From contig CM020501.1 in NCBI GenBank assembly GCA_009823395.1, positions 636,861-700,860 on the forward strand: 64,000 nucleotides of DNA, written 5' to 3'. Origin of the DNA: Thamnaconus septentrionalis (Eukaryota; Chordata; Actinopteri; Tetraodontiformes; Monacanthidae). Position numbers and translations under genes: made by a program. The notes under the pieces were generated by a model that worked only from the letters and a program-made list of their open reading frames with translations, had not been told where the DNA came from and did no database searches. Shown in pieces: positions 1 through 10,047 of the stretch. Positions within the stretch are counted from its first letter, which is position 1. Every line of letters begins with the position of its first letter.

Positions 1-429
1 CGTTTGGGGGAACTAATGTTTTCACGGCAGAACTTTTTCCACGGCGGAACAATTAACAAAAAGTGTTCAGCAGGTTGTAGCTAAGAAAAACGCTGCTCAG
101 GTTCACAGGATGGACAAATATTTGACAGGGACGAAAAGAAGAATTCAGGAGTCTGGCGGTGGCCAGTCTCCTTTGTTGTTGGGCACTTTTGGCTGTAGAA
201 GATGGTGTCGCTCACGCCAGACTTTAAGTGGCGCGCACTTCTGCGGCCGGCTCGCGCCACGCAGCGATCGTTTCGGCGTCTGGTCTATGTTCAATTTTAT
301 GCGCGAGCTGCGAGCGAAAATGAACAGTTTTCGAGCGCTGATACAATGTAGTGAAACACCTTTGCATCAGTACGTGATCTACGCCGCGACTGGCGCAATA
401 TTATGACTTAGCGCACGAAATGCTCAACG

Positions 430-800
430 TCATCCCGTGTGGCAGGTCGAAAATGTGATGTTGTCGCATGACTAATGTTGTAGATGTGGTCAATTTCATC
501 AAAACAAGACCCCAGAACGTGGGGTATTCGCTGCACTTTGTGAGGAGATGGGAGCACAACATAAAGCTGTATTGTTTCACAGGGAAGCCAGTTGGTTGTA
601 CCGAGGAAAAGTGCTGTCATTGGACAGAGGGCTCTGGGAATTCTGCTTCCTTTCGCCACATCTCTGTGAAATAGGCTTTTCAGCTGTTGCAATACTGAAA
701 ACTAAGTACAGAGCTAAGCTCAACATTGAGCCTGACTGGCAGTATCAAGCCTGCAACCCCGCTTTGAGTTGTTGTGTAAAGCAAAACAGGCCCATTGCAA
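430..800 (+). pseudogene. hAT transposase remnant, ZBED5/FAM200-like
   Basis: Read across frameshifts, this stretch contains VVNFIKTRPQN, then in the next frame MGAQHKAVLFHREASWLYRG, and later GFSAVAILKTKYRAKLNIEP. These match the conserved 'VNFIK.RPLN', 'ALLFHTEVRWLSRGKVL' and 'FS.LA.IKTKYR.RL.IEPDL' blocks of ZBED5-like hAT transposases, which in the live enzyme lie in the catalytic and hAT dimerisation part. The first frameshift lies near 525-548. The region expected between the RGKVL and FSAVA blocks is deleted, so the copy cannot encode an active transposase. No promoter or start was assigned because the N-terminal half is mostly lost. Confidence 0.7.
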
Positions 801-914
801 CCACTAATACAGTAACTCTCACAAACTGTCTCACTACTCTTGCCAAATACCTGCATTTGTTCTTTTATTTACATATTTAACTCAATTGTTTGTGTGTTTG
901 TGAAGTAAATGAAT

Positions 915-1260
915 AGTTATTTGCACAACAGAATAACTTGATATAAAACAGAGGGAATGTTAATGATAAAAAGGGTTCATTTTCTTTATTGGATGTTACA
1001 AAAGTGGTTTTCCAAAAAAAGTTATTTGCACAGCAGAAAAGTGAAAGGAGTATTCTTGTTTAAAAAGTAATGTTCAGGATTTGATGTCACAAAGAGTGAT
1101 TTGCTAAAGTTGTTTATTTGAACAACATAAATGATTTCGTAAATGAAGAGAAAAGTGAAATGAATGTGAAATGAATGTTCATGATAAAAAAAAAAGAATG
1201 TTGGTTTTGATATCACAAAAAGTGGTGTGCCAAAGGTAAAACATTATTTGCAAAGCAGAA
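915..1260. repeat. Three to four imperfect subterminal tandem units inside the hAT element
   Basis: The phrase GTTATTTGCACARCAG recurs at 915 and 1021, with weaker versions near 1109 and 1242. The units are about 90-130 bp and diverged. Each also carries a short 'gatRTYACAAAAAGTGG' phrase. They lie just inside the right hAT terminus, where hAT elements often carry subterminal transposase-binding repeats. Confidence 0.55.
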
Positions 1261-1391
1261 ATGCGTAAAGCAGGTGAGAGGAATGTTTATGTTTTGTCAC
1301 CATTTTGTCGGGGGGGGGCATGAAAAATGTTCTTGCTCCAAGGTGTGGTGTAACAGAGAAAGTTTGAGAACCACTGTCTTAATCAGACTAA

Positions 1392-1476
1392 CGCGTTTAC
1401 ATGCACTTCAGTTGTCCGGTCATAATCGGACTTAAGGCAATAATTTGGTTTTCTCGAGTGTCATGTAAACGTACTG
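1392..1476. mobile_element. Possible very short inverted-repeat element
   Basis: CGTTTACATG at 1394-1403 is mirrored by CATGTAAACG at 1462-1471, about 60 bp apart. This could be a small MITE or the termini of a degraded one. No target duplication was identified. Confidence 0.3.
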
Positions 1477-2170
1477 ACACACACTTACATACACACACAA
1501 ACAGTTGTTGGACATCACCAAAATTCAGGTGGCCCAGGAATTTTGGGCGACCTGAAAAAAAAAAGTCGAATGAGCCCCCTCGGTGCAGCGATTGTCACCA
1601 TATCTCCAGGACCAAAGTGTCCCATCGAAGCTTTCCGTAACTCAAATGAATGGCTTTCAACTGTCTTGCTTTTTGTGGTTCAATAACAGTGCAAGCACGA
1701 TATTTATTGTAGGTGATTTGTACATGCAAGTCTGCACACAATATGCAGCTCACTATTGGATGCGAGATTAAAAGCCACCATAAAAAATGTGCTCATAAAA
1801 ACCACCATAAAAAAGTCCATCTCTGACAGTCTCAATGTATTGATTTTTAAACAAGAAAAAACAAACTTGCATTCAGGAAGCCAAAAGGGGACAAGTTAGG
1901 AGAGAAAGTGGCAAAATATATTTTTATATGTGATGTATGCAACCTGTGATATATGTTACACTTGATGTATATACAGTATATATATTAAAATATGCCATAT
2001 ACCAATACATTACAGTTAAATGTACTGGCCGAACCTCCAAACTGGATGATTTTTAATATTGTTACATACAGGCTGAGGAGAGCTACTCACTGTTTCCAAC
2101 TGTCCAGCATCCAGTACAGACAGTAGGGTGTATGTTTATATTTTTATTACTCTCACTTCGTCGGTCGTCC
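1477..2170. other. Gene-free AT-rich stretch
   Basis: No coding or RNA feature recognised. It contains an A-run near 1555 and TA-rich dinucleotide patches around 1970-1985. The open frames here are short and show no family resemblance. Confidence 0.5.
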
Positions 2171-2692
2171 AATGGGGATTTTTAACTTTACAGACAAAAC
2201 AAGTAAAAATAAAGAGATCATAATAGTAGTATTATATGTGATATATATATATATATATAAATTTACTTGACGTTAGCTTATTAATTTTATGCTATTTTTT
2301 TTTCTTTCACCTATTTTTTGGGGCCCCTGTCAGCAAGGGTCTTTGGAATCGTCCTATCTTTTCCCCCATTTACGGCGTCCCTGTTGACAAGTGCGCGAGG
2401 CAGCGCAATTGCAGCCTGCAGGACCAAACCATTTCGTACAGGTACGGGTGGGGCGTGGGAGGGGAGTATTTAGTTAATGGGGATTTTTAACTTTTTCGGC
2501 CAAAACATGTACATTTCTTTGATGATAGCTTATAATTTTATGTTTTGTTTTGTTGTTTGTTTGTTTTTTTACCTATCTTTTACCTATTTTCCTATTTACC
2601 TATTTCTTTCACCTAACCTAATCACCCTAACTCTTCCCCCATTTACGGCACCCCTGTCATCAGTAACTGGCAGTAATTCAAAGGAGTCGTGA
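2171..2692. repeat. Diverged local tandem duplication, about 305 bp offset
   Basis: AATGGGGATTTTTAACTTT occurs at about 2171 and again at about 2476. Each copy continues with an AACA-containing stretch, a GATAGCTTA/GTTAGCTTA phrase, a T-rich run with TTTCACCTA, and finally CCCCCATTTACGGC followed by a CCCTGT phrase. The first copy carries a (TA)n insertion at about 2238-2258. Two units only, clearly diverged. Confidence 0.6.
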
Positions 2693-2734
2693 CGCCCCCC
2701 ACTGCCTGTTTTTAAATGTTAAAAATAAAATATA

Positions 2735-3032
2735 TTTTTGATACAACACAAACACACACACCTATAGACTCACACACACATGGATCACACCAGCCTGACA
2801 GCATAAAAGCAGCAGAGTGATGGATTAAGCTGGCGTAGCATTTTGAAGGCAAAATGCCCCCGTAGCATAAGGAGGAGACACCGGACTGTCTCACAGAACC
2901 CGGACCCCCCTCCACCTGAAGCTGCAGACAGCCAGTTGCTGCACACACACACACACACACACAAAGGCACAGACACAGACAAACAGACACACTCACATAC
3001 AGACACAGACACAGACACAGACACACACACGC
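2735..3032. repeat. CA and CACAGA microsatellite cluster
   Basis: Short CA runs near 2752-2780, a (CA)n at 2942-2963 and a compound (CACAGA)n to 3032. Open frames here are artefacts of the repeat. Confidence 0.85.
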
Positions 3033-3346
3033 ATCCATCAACCAGCAGCACTGGTCGTCAGCTGCTCTTGAGTGTCGCTGTGACTTGGCCGCTAATTGCC
3101 GGCGGAGATAAATTTAGCGGAGGAGAGACGGCTGCTTTTGATCAGACAGAAAAAAAAGAAAGAAAAAATATATAATGAATGGAATTCAGCCTCGCAGGCA
3201 GCCCGTTCCCCTCCCCCCTCCTCCACCACTGGGGAATACATGAACTATTCCATATGTCAGCCTTGTCAATCACAGGACGGGAGCTCAGTCCCTCCTGGTG
3301 GTCGTGTCAGAGAACTGCGGCTGTGTGAGTATGGAGACCTCCGGAA
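3033..3346. other. Gene-free stretch
   Basis: No gene recognised; an A-rich run lies at about 3148-3175 (AAAAAAAAGAAAGAAAAAAT). Confidence 0.45.
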
Positions 3347-3405
3347 CACAGCCCATCACAGCCAATCATAGCCAGTCACAGCCAATCACAGCCAATCCCA
3401 GCCAG
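3347..3405. promoter_or_regulatory. 10-bp tandem array containing CCAAT boxes
   Basis: The decamer ACAGCCAATC and close variants repeat about six times on a 10-bp register. Several units read AGCCAATCA, which fits the NF-Y consensus RRCCAATSR. Whether it binds NF-Y is inference; as DNA it is a short minisatellite. Confidence 0.5.
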
Positions 3406-3913
3406 ACGCTTGCTTTCTTTTTTTTGTTTGTTTTTGTTTTCATTGTGACGTTAATCAATCATGCTAAACGAGATGCCAAACTGGCTGAGGAGACCCTGCG
3501 TTGGCCCTCCACAGCCTCGCAGCACCACCTGTTGGTCGAGGAGGGAGCGCTTCCACCTGGAATACATTTAAAAGAAATGGGAATTATCATTGGCCACACG
3601 GCCAGTAAGGAAGTCACGCCGTGGTCTGCGACCAGGCTAACAGGTGAACCTGCTAGCTAGCACCTAGCTCACTAAGGTGGCATCTTTCAAAGGAGGCTAG
3701 TGCCGGCTACGCCGGAGCCTGTCTGAGTCAGCGGCTCGCTAACAAGCTGTGTTAGCAAAATAGCGCTAACGGTGCTGAGAATCACGAGCTGTGGTGATGC
3801 CATCATTAGGGGACGAAAACGCGCGTGATCAGGCCACAATATGGCCCCCACTTCAAGCACGGCGTCCAGCTTCCAATCTGTGTGTGTGTGTGTGGAAGTG
3901 TCTTTGTACTAGT
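3406..3913. other. Gene-free stretch with GCTAGC-type short repeats
   Basis: No coding similarity. Around 3650-3670 and 3690-3770 there are scattered GCTAGC/GCTAAC words, a composition seen elsewhere in the gene-free parts of the window. Confidence 0.4.
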
Positions 3914-3931
3914 GCACACACACAAAAAAGA

Positions 3932-3991
<60 letters not shown>
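3914..3991. repeat. Facing CA and GT microsatellites
   Basis: A short (CA)n at 3914-3923 faces a 57-bp (GT)n at 3935-3991, so the two can pair as a hairpin. Confidence 0.9.
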
Positions 3992-3992
<1 letters not shown>

Positions 3993-4007
3993 ACTAAAAA
4001 GACAAAG

Positions 4008-4894
4008 GGCCAGATCCACAAATCGATTGCCCAGCTTTTGCACCAGAAAATCTGTGTAAATAGCGGCAAAAACAGTGTGTCCTATCCAGAGACGGGACAC
4101 AAAGGTGAAAAGTGGCGTTTGTCAAGTGTTTTTTTTGGGCATCAGAGCGACTCTCTCTGATGATGAGGTGTGTATATAGAAAAATATCATACACGCATTT
4201 TATCAAATATTAAATGTATTTATTTTCTTATTCATTTATTTATTTATTTATTCAGAGCGTGAAACATTGATAAGTTACAAGCTCACTTACACATGTAACC
4301 TGCGCTTACTTGTTCAGATCAGCCACTAAACAGCTACAAATCGCAGTCAGGTGGCAGTAACTGTAAAATATATGTAACCAGGTGAAACTGAGTACATGAC
4401 AGTAAATTAATCAATGTCAATCTCGTCCCTTGACACCTTGACTTGCGATCATGACTGCAGAGCGCAAGGGAACGCACAGGAGCGCCAGAGTTTCTCTTCG
4501 TGAAATCAGACTAATTAAAATTATTTGAAGGTTCGGGTTCGTTCTTGCCGTTCAATCAACCACACTGGTATTCATATTGTAACATTCCTGATGTGTGCTC
4601 AGTTTTCAATGTGTTCCACTGTTTATTAATGTTTGTGTTGCTGTTAGTATGGGGCCAAGATGTCATACTTTCCCTTTCAAGAGGATGACAGAGACCCCGG
4701 AAAGGTGTGTGTACTGTGCGCGGGGCTGTGAGGATGTTTGGAGAGACGTTGTGACTGTCTCTTTCTTGGCGTGAGTTCGGAAGAAATCCAATTTCTGGGC
4801 GTTTTAGCGTCTGCATATCATTAGCGCAAAAACCTTTCTGGTTTGCAACGTGTCGCAAATTACCGCTGCTCTCCATTCTTTGTGAATCTGGCCC
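4008..4894 (+). mobile_element. Non-autonomous DNA transposon, family A copy 1 (possibly Harbinger-type)
   Basis: The ends are terminal inverted repeats: GGGCCAGATCCACAAA at the left and TTTGTGAATCTGGCCC at the right, one mismatch apart. Direct flanks can be read as CAAAG (5 bp) or AAA (3 bp), so the superfamily is not fixed; a 3-bp duplication would fit PIF/Harbinger. No transposase is encoded. The right interior, with the phrase GCGCAAAAACCTTT, is shared with 34765-35377, marking the same family. An ATTT-repeat lies at about 4226-4252. Confidence 0.7.
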
Positions 4895-4905
4895 AAAGAA
4901 AAAAA

Positions 4906-4908
<3 letters not shown>

Positions 4909-4947
<39 letters not shown>

Positions 4948-5085
4948 TGAGTCAAAGGATCCCTGCATTAACCTTGCTGCTGGCTATGAACCCACACACA
5001 CACACACAGTCACTGCAATGTATGTGTGTGTGTGTGTAAAAGTGGCACTTAACCCCACTCAGCACTCGCAAGCAGGACGCACACG

Positions 5086-5125
<40 letters not shown>

Positions 5126-5138
5126 CACACACACACAG
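4909..5138. repeat. GT/CA microsatellite cluster
   Basis: (GT)n at 4909-4945, (CA)n at 4992-5008, (GT)n at about 5022-5037, and (CA)n with CACG interruptions at 5080-5138, in alternating orientation. Confidence 0.9.
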
Positions 5139-5927
5139 GAAAGTTGAGCTGAACTTTTTCCCAGCTAAGTCTCCTACGCTGGCACACACACACCTTGTTA
5201 ACCTGGCACGGCTTGCCTAGCCTCAGCGCTAGCACACACGGTTAGCCTAGCATTGCTAGCCTCAGCGCAAGCCCCAATGCTAGGGACAGTGACACAGTTG
5301 CAACAGAGCCGAACATCAGCATCCAAACAGCTTCTTCAATCAGCTGCGTCCAACAGGAAGTGGCTCTTCGATTGCCACCAAATTTATCACCTGACTTGTT
5401 AAAGTAGGACAGCGACGTGTCGTGTTTGTCGTTGTTGTTGTTGTTGTTTTTGTGTCTTCAATCGGTTAAAAATATGTGTTACCGACACTAAAGTGCTGAT
5501 AAAAATGAATAAAGTGCCCCTTAAAGGGATAATCAGCACAATAGACAATGGTTTTATTTTGAAAGGGCCGATGAAAGAGGCGGGACTTCAAAGAGGCTCA
5601 TTTACCAGCTGCAAGTGTTTGATGCTCGTCGCTAAAAATACACACACACACATACACTGACTGGCATTGCAGCAGGTTGTCCAGGTGTGGAGGAGAGAGA
5701 GAGGGAGGGAGAGAGAGACAGAGGGAGGGGGGGCACACATGGCTTAAACAAGTGGAGGCGGGGCTTAGACAGGCCACAGGGGGTGGACGCTCAGCAGCAC
5801 CCCCACAGGTCGTCAGGTTTGACCGTAGCTTGTAACTTTAGCTTGACTACATTTGACAGGAAATGGCACCGGCACCTCAGGATTGGTCAGAACTTCTCAG
5901 GACAACAGACTGACTGAGGAAGAAAAT
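5139..5927. other. Gene-free stretch with minor simple repeats
   Basis: GCTAGC-rich words at 5210-5290, a (GTT)n at about 5428-5448, a short CA run at about 5640-5652 and a GA-rich tract at 5690-5730. No gene or element boundary recognised. Confidence 0.45.
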
Positions 5928-6172
5928 GATGGTGGAGAAGATGATGATGATGATGTGATTGTAATGGTGATGATGATGGTGATGATGATGGTGATGATGA
6001 TGAAGATGATAATGAAGATCATGAAGATGGTGGTGATGGTGATGGTGATGGTGATGATGATCAAGATGATAATGAAGATCATGAAATGGTGGTGATGAGG
6101 GATGATGATGATGATGATAAAGATGATCATGTAGATCATGAATGTGGTGGTGGTGATGATGATGATGACGGT
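5928..6172. repeat. GAT/ATG trinucleotide minisatellite
   Basis: About 245 bp of GAT repeats with regular GGT and AAGATGATAATGAAGATCAT interruptions, giving longer repeat units. The apparent Asp/Met-rich open frames are products of the repeat. Confidence 0.9.
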
Positions 6173-6495
6173 GAGTCTGATTCCACCTGACGGAGGCTAA
6201 AAGTAGATGCTGTCCCGTGTGACGGTGAGGATCACAGCGGCGGGACGTGACAGCATGAAGGCTTCACTTCCTGCTGCCGCCGGTTGATTGACAGCCGGCG
6301 GCGGCAGCATCCGACAGCAGGATAAAAGGCAACGTTCGGCTGCAGACCACGGAGGGTTTTATTTAGACGCCACCACAGATCCGACAGGAAGTGGTGGTGA
6401 CATCATGGCAGGAAGTCGACCTGCTGGAACGTTAAAATCCTGCGGGAGCCTCGGGAACGCCATCGCCATGACAGGAACCCAAGCACATCTGCCAC

Positions 6496-6498
<3 letters not shown>
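6173..6498. other. Gene-free stretch
   Basis: GC-rich, with no recognisable gene. Confidence 0.4.
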
Positions 6499-6544
<46 letters not shown>

Positions 6545-6691
6545 GGAGAGGGAAAGGGCAGGGTCAAAGGTCAGCAGCGAGTGTTGCTCTGAGTGGCGGT
6601 AGAGGGGGCCACGCCGCAACCACATAGGGCCGGGAGTGAGTGTGTGTGTGTTTCCCATGGTCCTCTGCTGCCCCCATCACACACAGAAACA

Positions 6692-6747
<56 letters not shown>

Positions 6748-6898
6748 CACACTCTGGGGAAAAAGGGGTGGCAGCTCAGTTTCATTCTCACTGAACTGAT
6801 ACAGATGAAGAAGTTCAGCACAATGGATGGATTAAACCTCCTGACGCCACCCCCCACCCCCACCCCCGCCCAGCACCTCACACACACACACACGCATG

Positions 6899-6929
<31 letters not shown>

Positions 6930-7043
6930 GTGCGCACACACACACACTAAAATACTGAGAACCAGAAGTCGAACCCACAATGTGTTGCTAGTTTGTGTGT
7001 GTGCGCGTGTGTGCGTGCGTGCGCGTGCGCGCATGTGTGTGTG
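6499..7043. repeat. Microsatellite cluster: GA, CA, CA/CG, GT/GC
   Basis: (GA)n at 6499-6539, (CA)n at 6693-6752, interrupted CA/GCAC at 6877-6948, and GT/GC alternation at 6992-7043. The last is alternating purine-pyrimidine and a good Z-DNA former. Long open frames on both strands here are repeat artefacts. Confidence 0.9.
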
Positions 7044-7333
7044 TCTCACCTGGAGTCCTGCTCCTGGTTCCTCTGCAGGTCTTCTGGTTCTCCTCGATGG
7101 AAACAGAAGGAACCGCATGAGACAGGATTGGAAGAAGAAGAAGGTAAATGTAATGAACTTTATTTATATAGCCCTTTACAACATCCTTTCGGTGAACCAA
7201 AGTGCTTTACAACAGATGTTTAATTAAATGAATAAATAAAAGCAATTAAAACAAAAACAATGGAAGAACAAAAGAGTAAAAACAAATAAGATAGAGAATA
7301 GATAAAAAGGGTAAAAAAGGATACAAAATGTCA

Positions 7334-7924
7334 AAGTGCTACTTGGTATTAAAAGCTTCCCGAAATAAATAAGTCTTCCATCTAGACTTAAAGAGGCCCA
7401 GGTCAGCAATAAGGCACATTTCAGCAGGGAGCTTATTCCAGAGCCTGGGCGCAGCAAGTGAAAAGGCTTGGTCACCCCAGCGCTTCTGTTTTGACCTGGG
7501 CACTTCCAACAACAGTTGGTTGGTTGACCTCAGAGCTCTACCTTGATCACGGACAGTTAAAAGCTCAGATAAATAAGATGGGACGAGGCCATTCAGAGCT
7601 TTAACAAACATTACAAGTTTAAAATGGATTCTGTAAAAGACTGGGAGCGTATGAAGAGTTAAAGAACAGGAGTGATGTGCTCTCGTCTGTTAATGTTAGT
7701 TAAAAGATGGGCAGCAGCATTTTGCATAAGTTGAAGGCGACTAAGGGAGGACTGGGAGACACCAACATAAGACGTTTTAACTTTGGCCAGGAGCCGCAAC
7801 CGAAAGGAACTGGTCCTGGCCACATTGGTCAGGTGTTTGTCAAACTTTAGATGTTTGTCAAACTTTAAATTCTTAACTGTTTGACTGAGATTTGAGCACA
7901 AGGTGCCAAAGCCAGCGGTCACAG
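7334..7924 (-). pseudogene. L2-type LINE C-terminal region, decayed
   Basis: Minus-strand fragments include NLSQTVKN, SRLQLMQNAAAHLLTN, NRREHITPVL and, in a second frame, FVKALNGLVPSYLSELL, APRLWNKLPAEM and LFKSRWKTYLF. These are the conserved post-RT blocks of L2/Rex-group LINEs. A short direct duplication near 7835-7870 repeats the FDKHLKFDKHL words. The two frames show at least one frameshift near 7611-7660. Confidence 0.8.
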
Positions 7925-8678
7925 TAACCCCTGACCAGAAGTGTCAGCAGAGCGTGAGCAGAGCGACCGCGTAGACGCTCTGCTTCGCTCCAGCACCCTC
8001 TCCCACAGGACGCATTTTACGAGCAGCGGCTCGATGGGTTCACGCGAGGATCGCAAGATCGCGCGACAACCCAGGTAGTTTTCATGTGTATTTAAAGAAA
8101 ACAACAATTAAACAAAACATTGATACTTCGAGACACTGTCCCAACAGTGTCTTGAAGTATCGATGTGTGTAAAAAAAAAAAGAAAAATAATAAGAAAGCG
8201 AACTGCTGGCATCATACAAAATGCAGGTATTTAAAGTATAGATGCATTTTGTTCATCATAGTTTGAAATTCAAAGTGAAATCTGTTTTTGTTTGACGGCC
8301 GACCTGAACAGTGTTGAAGCCGATGCGTCACGTTGATGTTTCACAGTAAAGTACAGCACATATAAACACAAAATCCAGCACATTGTGTATTATGATGAAA
8401 ATCAACCGGATCCACTGTGTTTTTACACCATTGACTTCCTGTTTGAACGATCCTACCTGCTGCGATTGACGCAGGAGGGACGCGGCAAGCGTCAAAGAAT
8501 AAATTCTGGCGTTCTTTTCCAGCGGGTCGCGTTTCACTGCTTCTGGGACGTTTCTGAAACGCTGCCGCTCTGCGCCTGGTGTGAGCCTGCTCACTGACTT
8601 TAGTGGCCGCATTTTATTGCGTCGACGCGGACGCTCGGCTGACGCTCTGCAGACGCTTCTGGTGTAAAATAGGGGTAA
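7925..8678. mobile_element. Non-autonomous TIR element, family B copy 1, inserted in the L2 LINE
   Basis: The 45-bp arms beginning ACCAGAAG at 7934 and ending CTTCTGGT at 8663 match at 39 of 45 positions. Outer words TAACCCCT (7925) and AGGGGTAA (8678) extend the inverted repeat, with a short deletion on the left. A second, diverged copy lies at 33454-34060. It contains a strong hairpin (8118-8165). It encodes no transposase. The target duplication was not resolved, so the superfamily (hAT is my guess) is uncertain. Confidence 0.8.
8118..8165. repeat. 22-bp arm hairpin inside the family B element
   Basis: CATTGATACTTCGAGACACTGT (8118-8139), loop CCCA, then the complementary arm 8144-8165, matching at 20 of 22 positions. 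Confidence 0.85.
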
Positions 8679-9448
8679 GTCCAAACACAATACACCCAGT
8701 TTTATCATTGTTCAAGTGCAGAAATCTTTGGACCAACCACTGCTTAATGTCGCAATACAATAAAATTAGACAAAGAACATTGTGCAATATTACTGTCAGG
8801 CTTCACTGGCAGATAGATTTGCAAGTCGTCTGCATAGCAATGAAAAGGAAGGTTGTGCCTGGTTATTATTGACCCAAGTGGTAACATATATAATGAAAAA
8901 AGGATAGGGCCAAGAATAGAACCTTTCGGGACTCCACAGGAAAGAGGAGCTCTGGAACAGGACAGGTCCCTAATCACGACAGAGAAGGTTCTATAGTACA
9001 AGTAGGATGCAAACCACTTCAGTGCAGTGCCGTAGATACCAACAAAGTTTTTCAAGCGTGACAGGAGGACTGATTGATCCACCGTGTCAAAGGCCACTGT
9101 GAGATCAAGCAGGACTAAGACAACAGGGCACTTGGCATCCACAGACATTGCAATATCGTTGTGCACCTTTAAAAGTGCAGACTCAGTGCTGTGATGAGAC
9201 TTAAACACAGATATAGTTGTTTTCCAAAAAAGATTGTAATTGAATAAAAACTTCAACACCCTGGAAAGGAAGGACAAATGTGATACAGGTCTAAAATTTG
9301 ACAACACTGTAGGGTCAAGATTAGGCTTTTTAAGAAGGGGCCTGACCACAGCATGTTCAAAAACAGCTGGGACAGTTCCGAAACGAAGGCAAGAGTTAAC
9401 AAACCCCAGAGGACTGGGCTTCACAGTATTTAAAACCATTTTCATCAC
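8679..9448 (-). pseudogene. L2-type LINE reverse transcriptase, decayed
   Basis: A minus-strand frame of over 230 codons carries the RT landmarks in order: SNFRPVSHLSFLSRVL, SHHSTESALLKVHND, motif A LLDLTVAFDTVD, motif B CGVPKGSILGP (8907-8939) and motif C YADD (8825-8836). The catalytic aspartates are all present. After about 8745 the reading continues in another frame (IKQWLVQRFLHLNNDKTGC, then IVFG) up to the family B MITE boundary near 8679, showing one frameshift. The protein would copy its own RNA at a nicked target. The frameshifts and insertions make this copy inactive. Confidence 0.9.
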
Positions 9449-10044
9449 TTTAGAAGGGGCAATATCCTATGTAGGTTTTAAAGATTTCACTACGTCACCA
9501 AGAGAGAAGAGAGAAACCAATTCAAGCTGGTCAAACACAGCAGAATGAGTTGGGGCAACAAGCAAATCCTAATCAACATTTAAAGTAACATTCTTACTGC
9601 TGTTCCTTCTGGCAGAGTCTACTTTATCAACAAAACAGATCAAACAAGATAATAAGATCCAAAGTGTGCCCATGAAGGTGCGTTGGTTTATCCACAGTCC
9701 GAGTTAGATTAAAAGTTGTAAGCAGACTCTTGAAGTCAGTGGCGAGTTTGTCAGATGGGCAGCAAACATGAATATTAAAATCTCCACAAATCAAGAGTTT
9801 ATCATATTTTGTGAGAATGTCCGCAAGAAACTCGTGGAATTATATTTCGGAGGGCGATAAACAACAGCACACAGAACAGGCCAGACAAACTGTCATTGAA
9901 GGCAGCAGCAAGCACCCTCCCTCACCCCCCCGAAACTCTGGGGGAGCTGGAAAAAGAATAGCTGGGTGGGAGGAGCCCAGAGAATGCGTTGTTTTCACCT
10001 GGTTTCAACCAGATTTCAGTCAACAGGAGAAGGCATACGAAGTG
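9449..10044 (-). pseudogene. L2-type LINE endonuclease (APE-like) and linker, decayed
   Basis: Minus-strand reading just past the Harbinger MITE gives LLLTEIWLKPGE, the LTETWL block of APE-type LINE endonucleases. Further on come VVYRPPKYNSTSFL and, after a frameshift and stop, CGDFNIH with FKSLLTTFNLTRTVDKPTH. The GDFNIH catalytic block lies at about 9770-9790. Spacing between the two blocks is close to that expected for an L2 endonuclease. Frameshifts near 9800 and between 9450 and 9660 make it non-functional. Confidence 0.8.
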
Positions 10045-10047
10045 TAA

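Larger units (their letters stand above)
1..1376 (+). mobile_element. Decayed autonomous hAT element (ZBED5-like group), 3' portion
   Basis: The right boundary is a hAT-like terminus, GAGAACCACTG at 1366-1376, the complement of the common CAGTGGTTCTC start. Inside are a possible transposase N-terminus (MDKYLTGTKRR from 110) and C-terminal transposase remains (430-800). The left end lies outside the window. The stretch at about 220-320 resembles 56270-56345 inside another hAT element (shared GTTTCGGCGTCTGGTCTAT), so the copy may itself be a composite. The terminus and transposase similarity are seen; the subfamily name is inferred from recognised motifs. Confidence 0.65.

Noticed and set aside
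3347..3405. Possible CRISPR-like direct repeats
   Set aside because: Units are 10 bp with no spacers; the genome is vertebrate.
6564..7227. Open frames of over 180 codons on both strands
   Set aside because: They run through CA/GT arrays and encode Thr-His or Cys-Val dipeptide repeats; no domain or splice structure.
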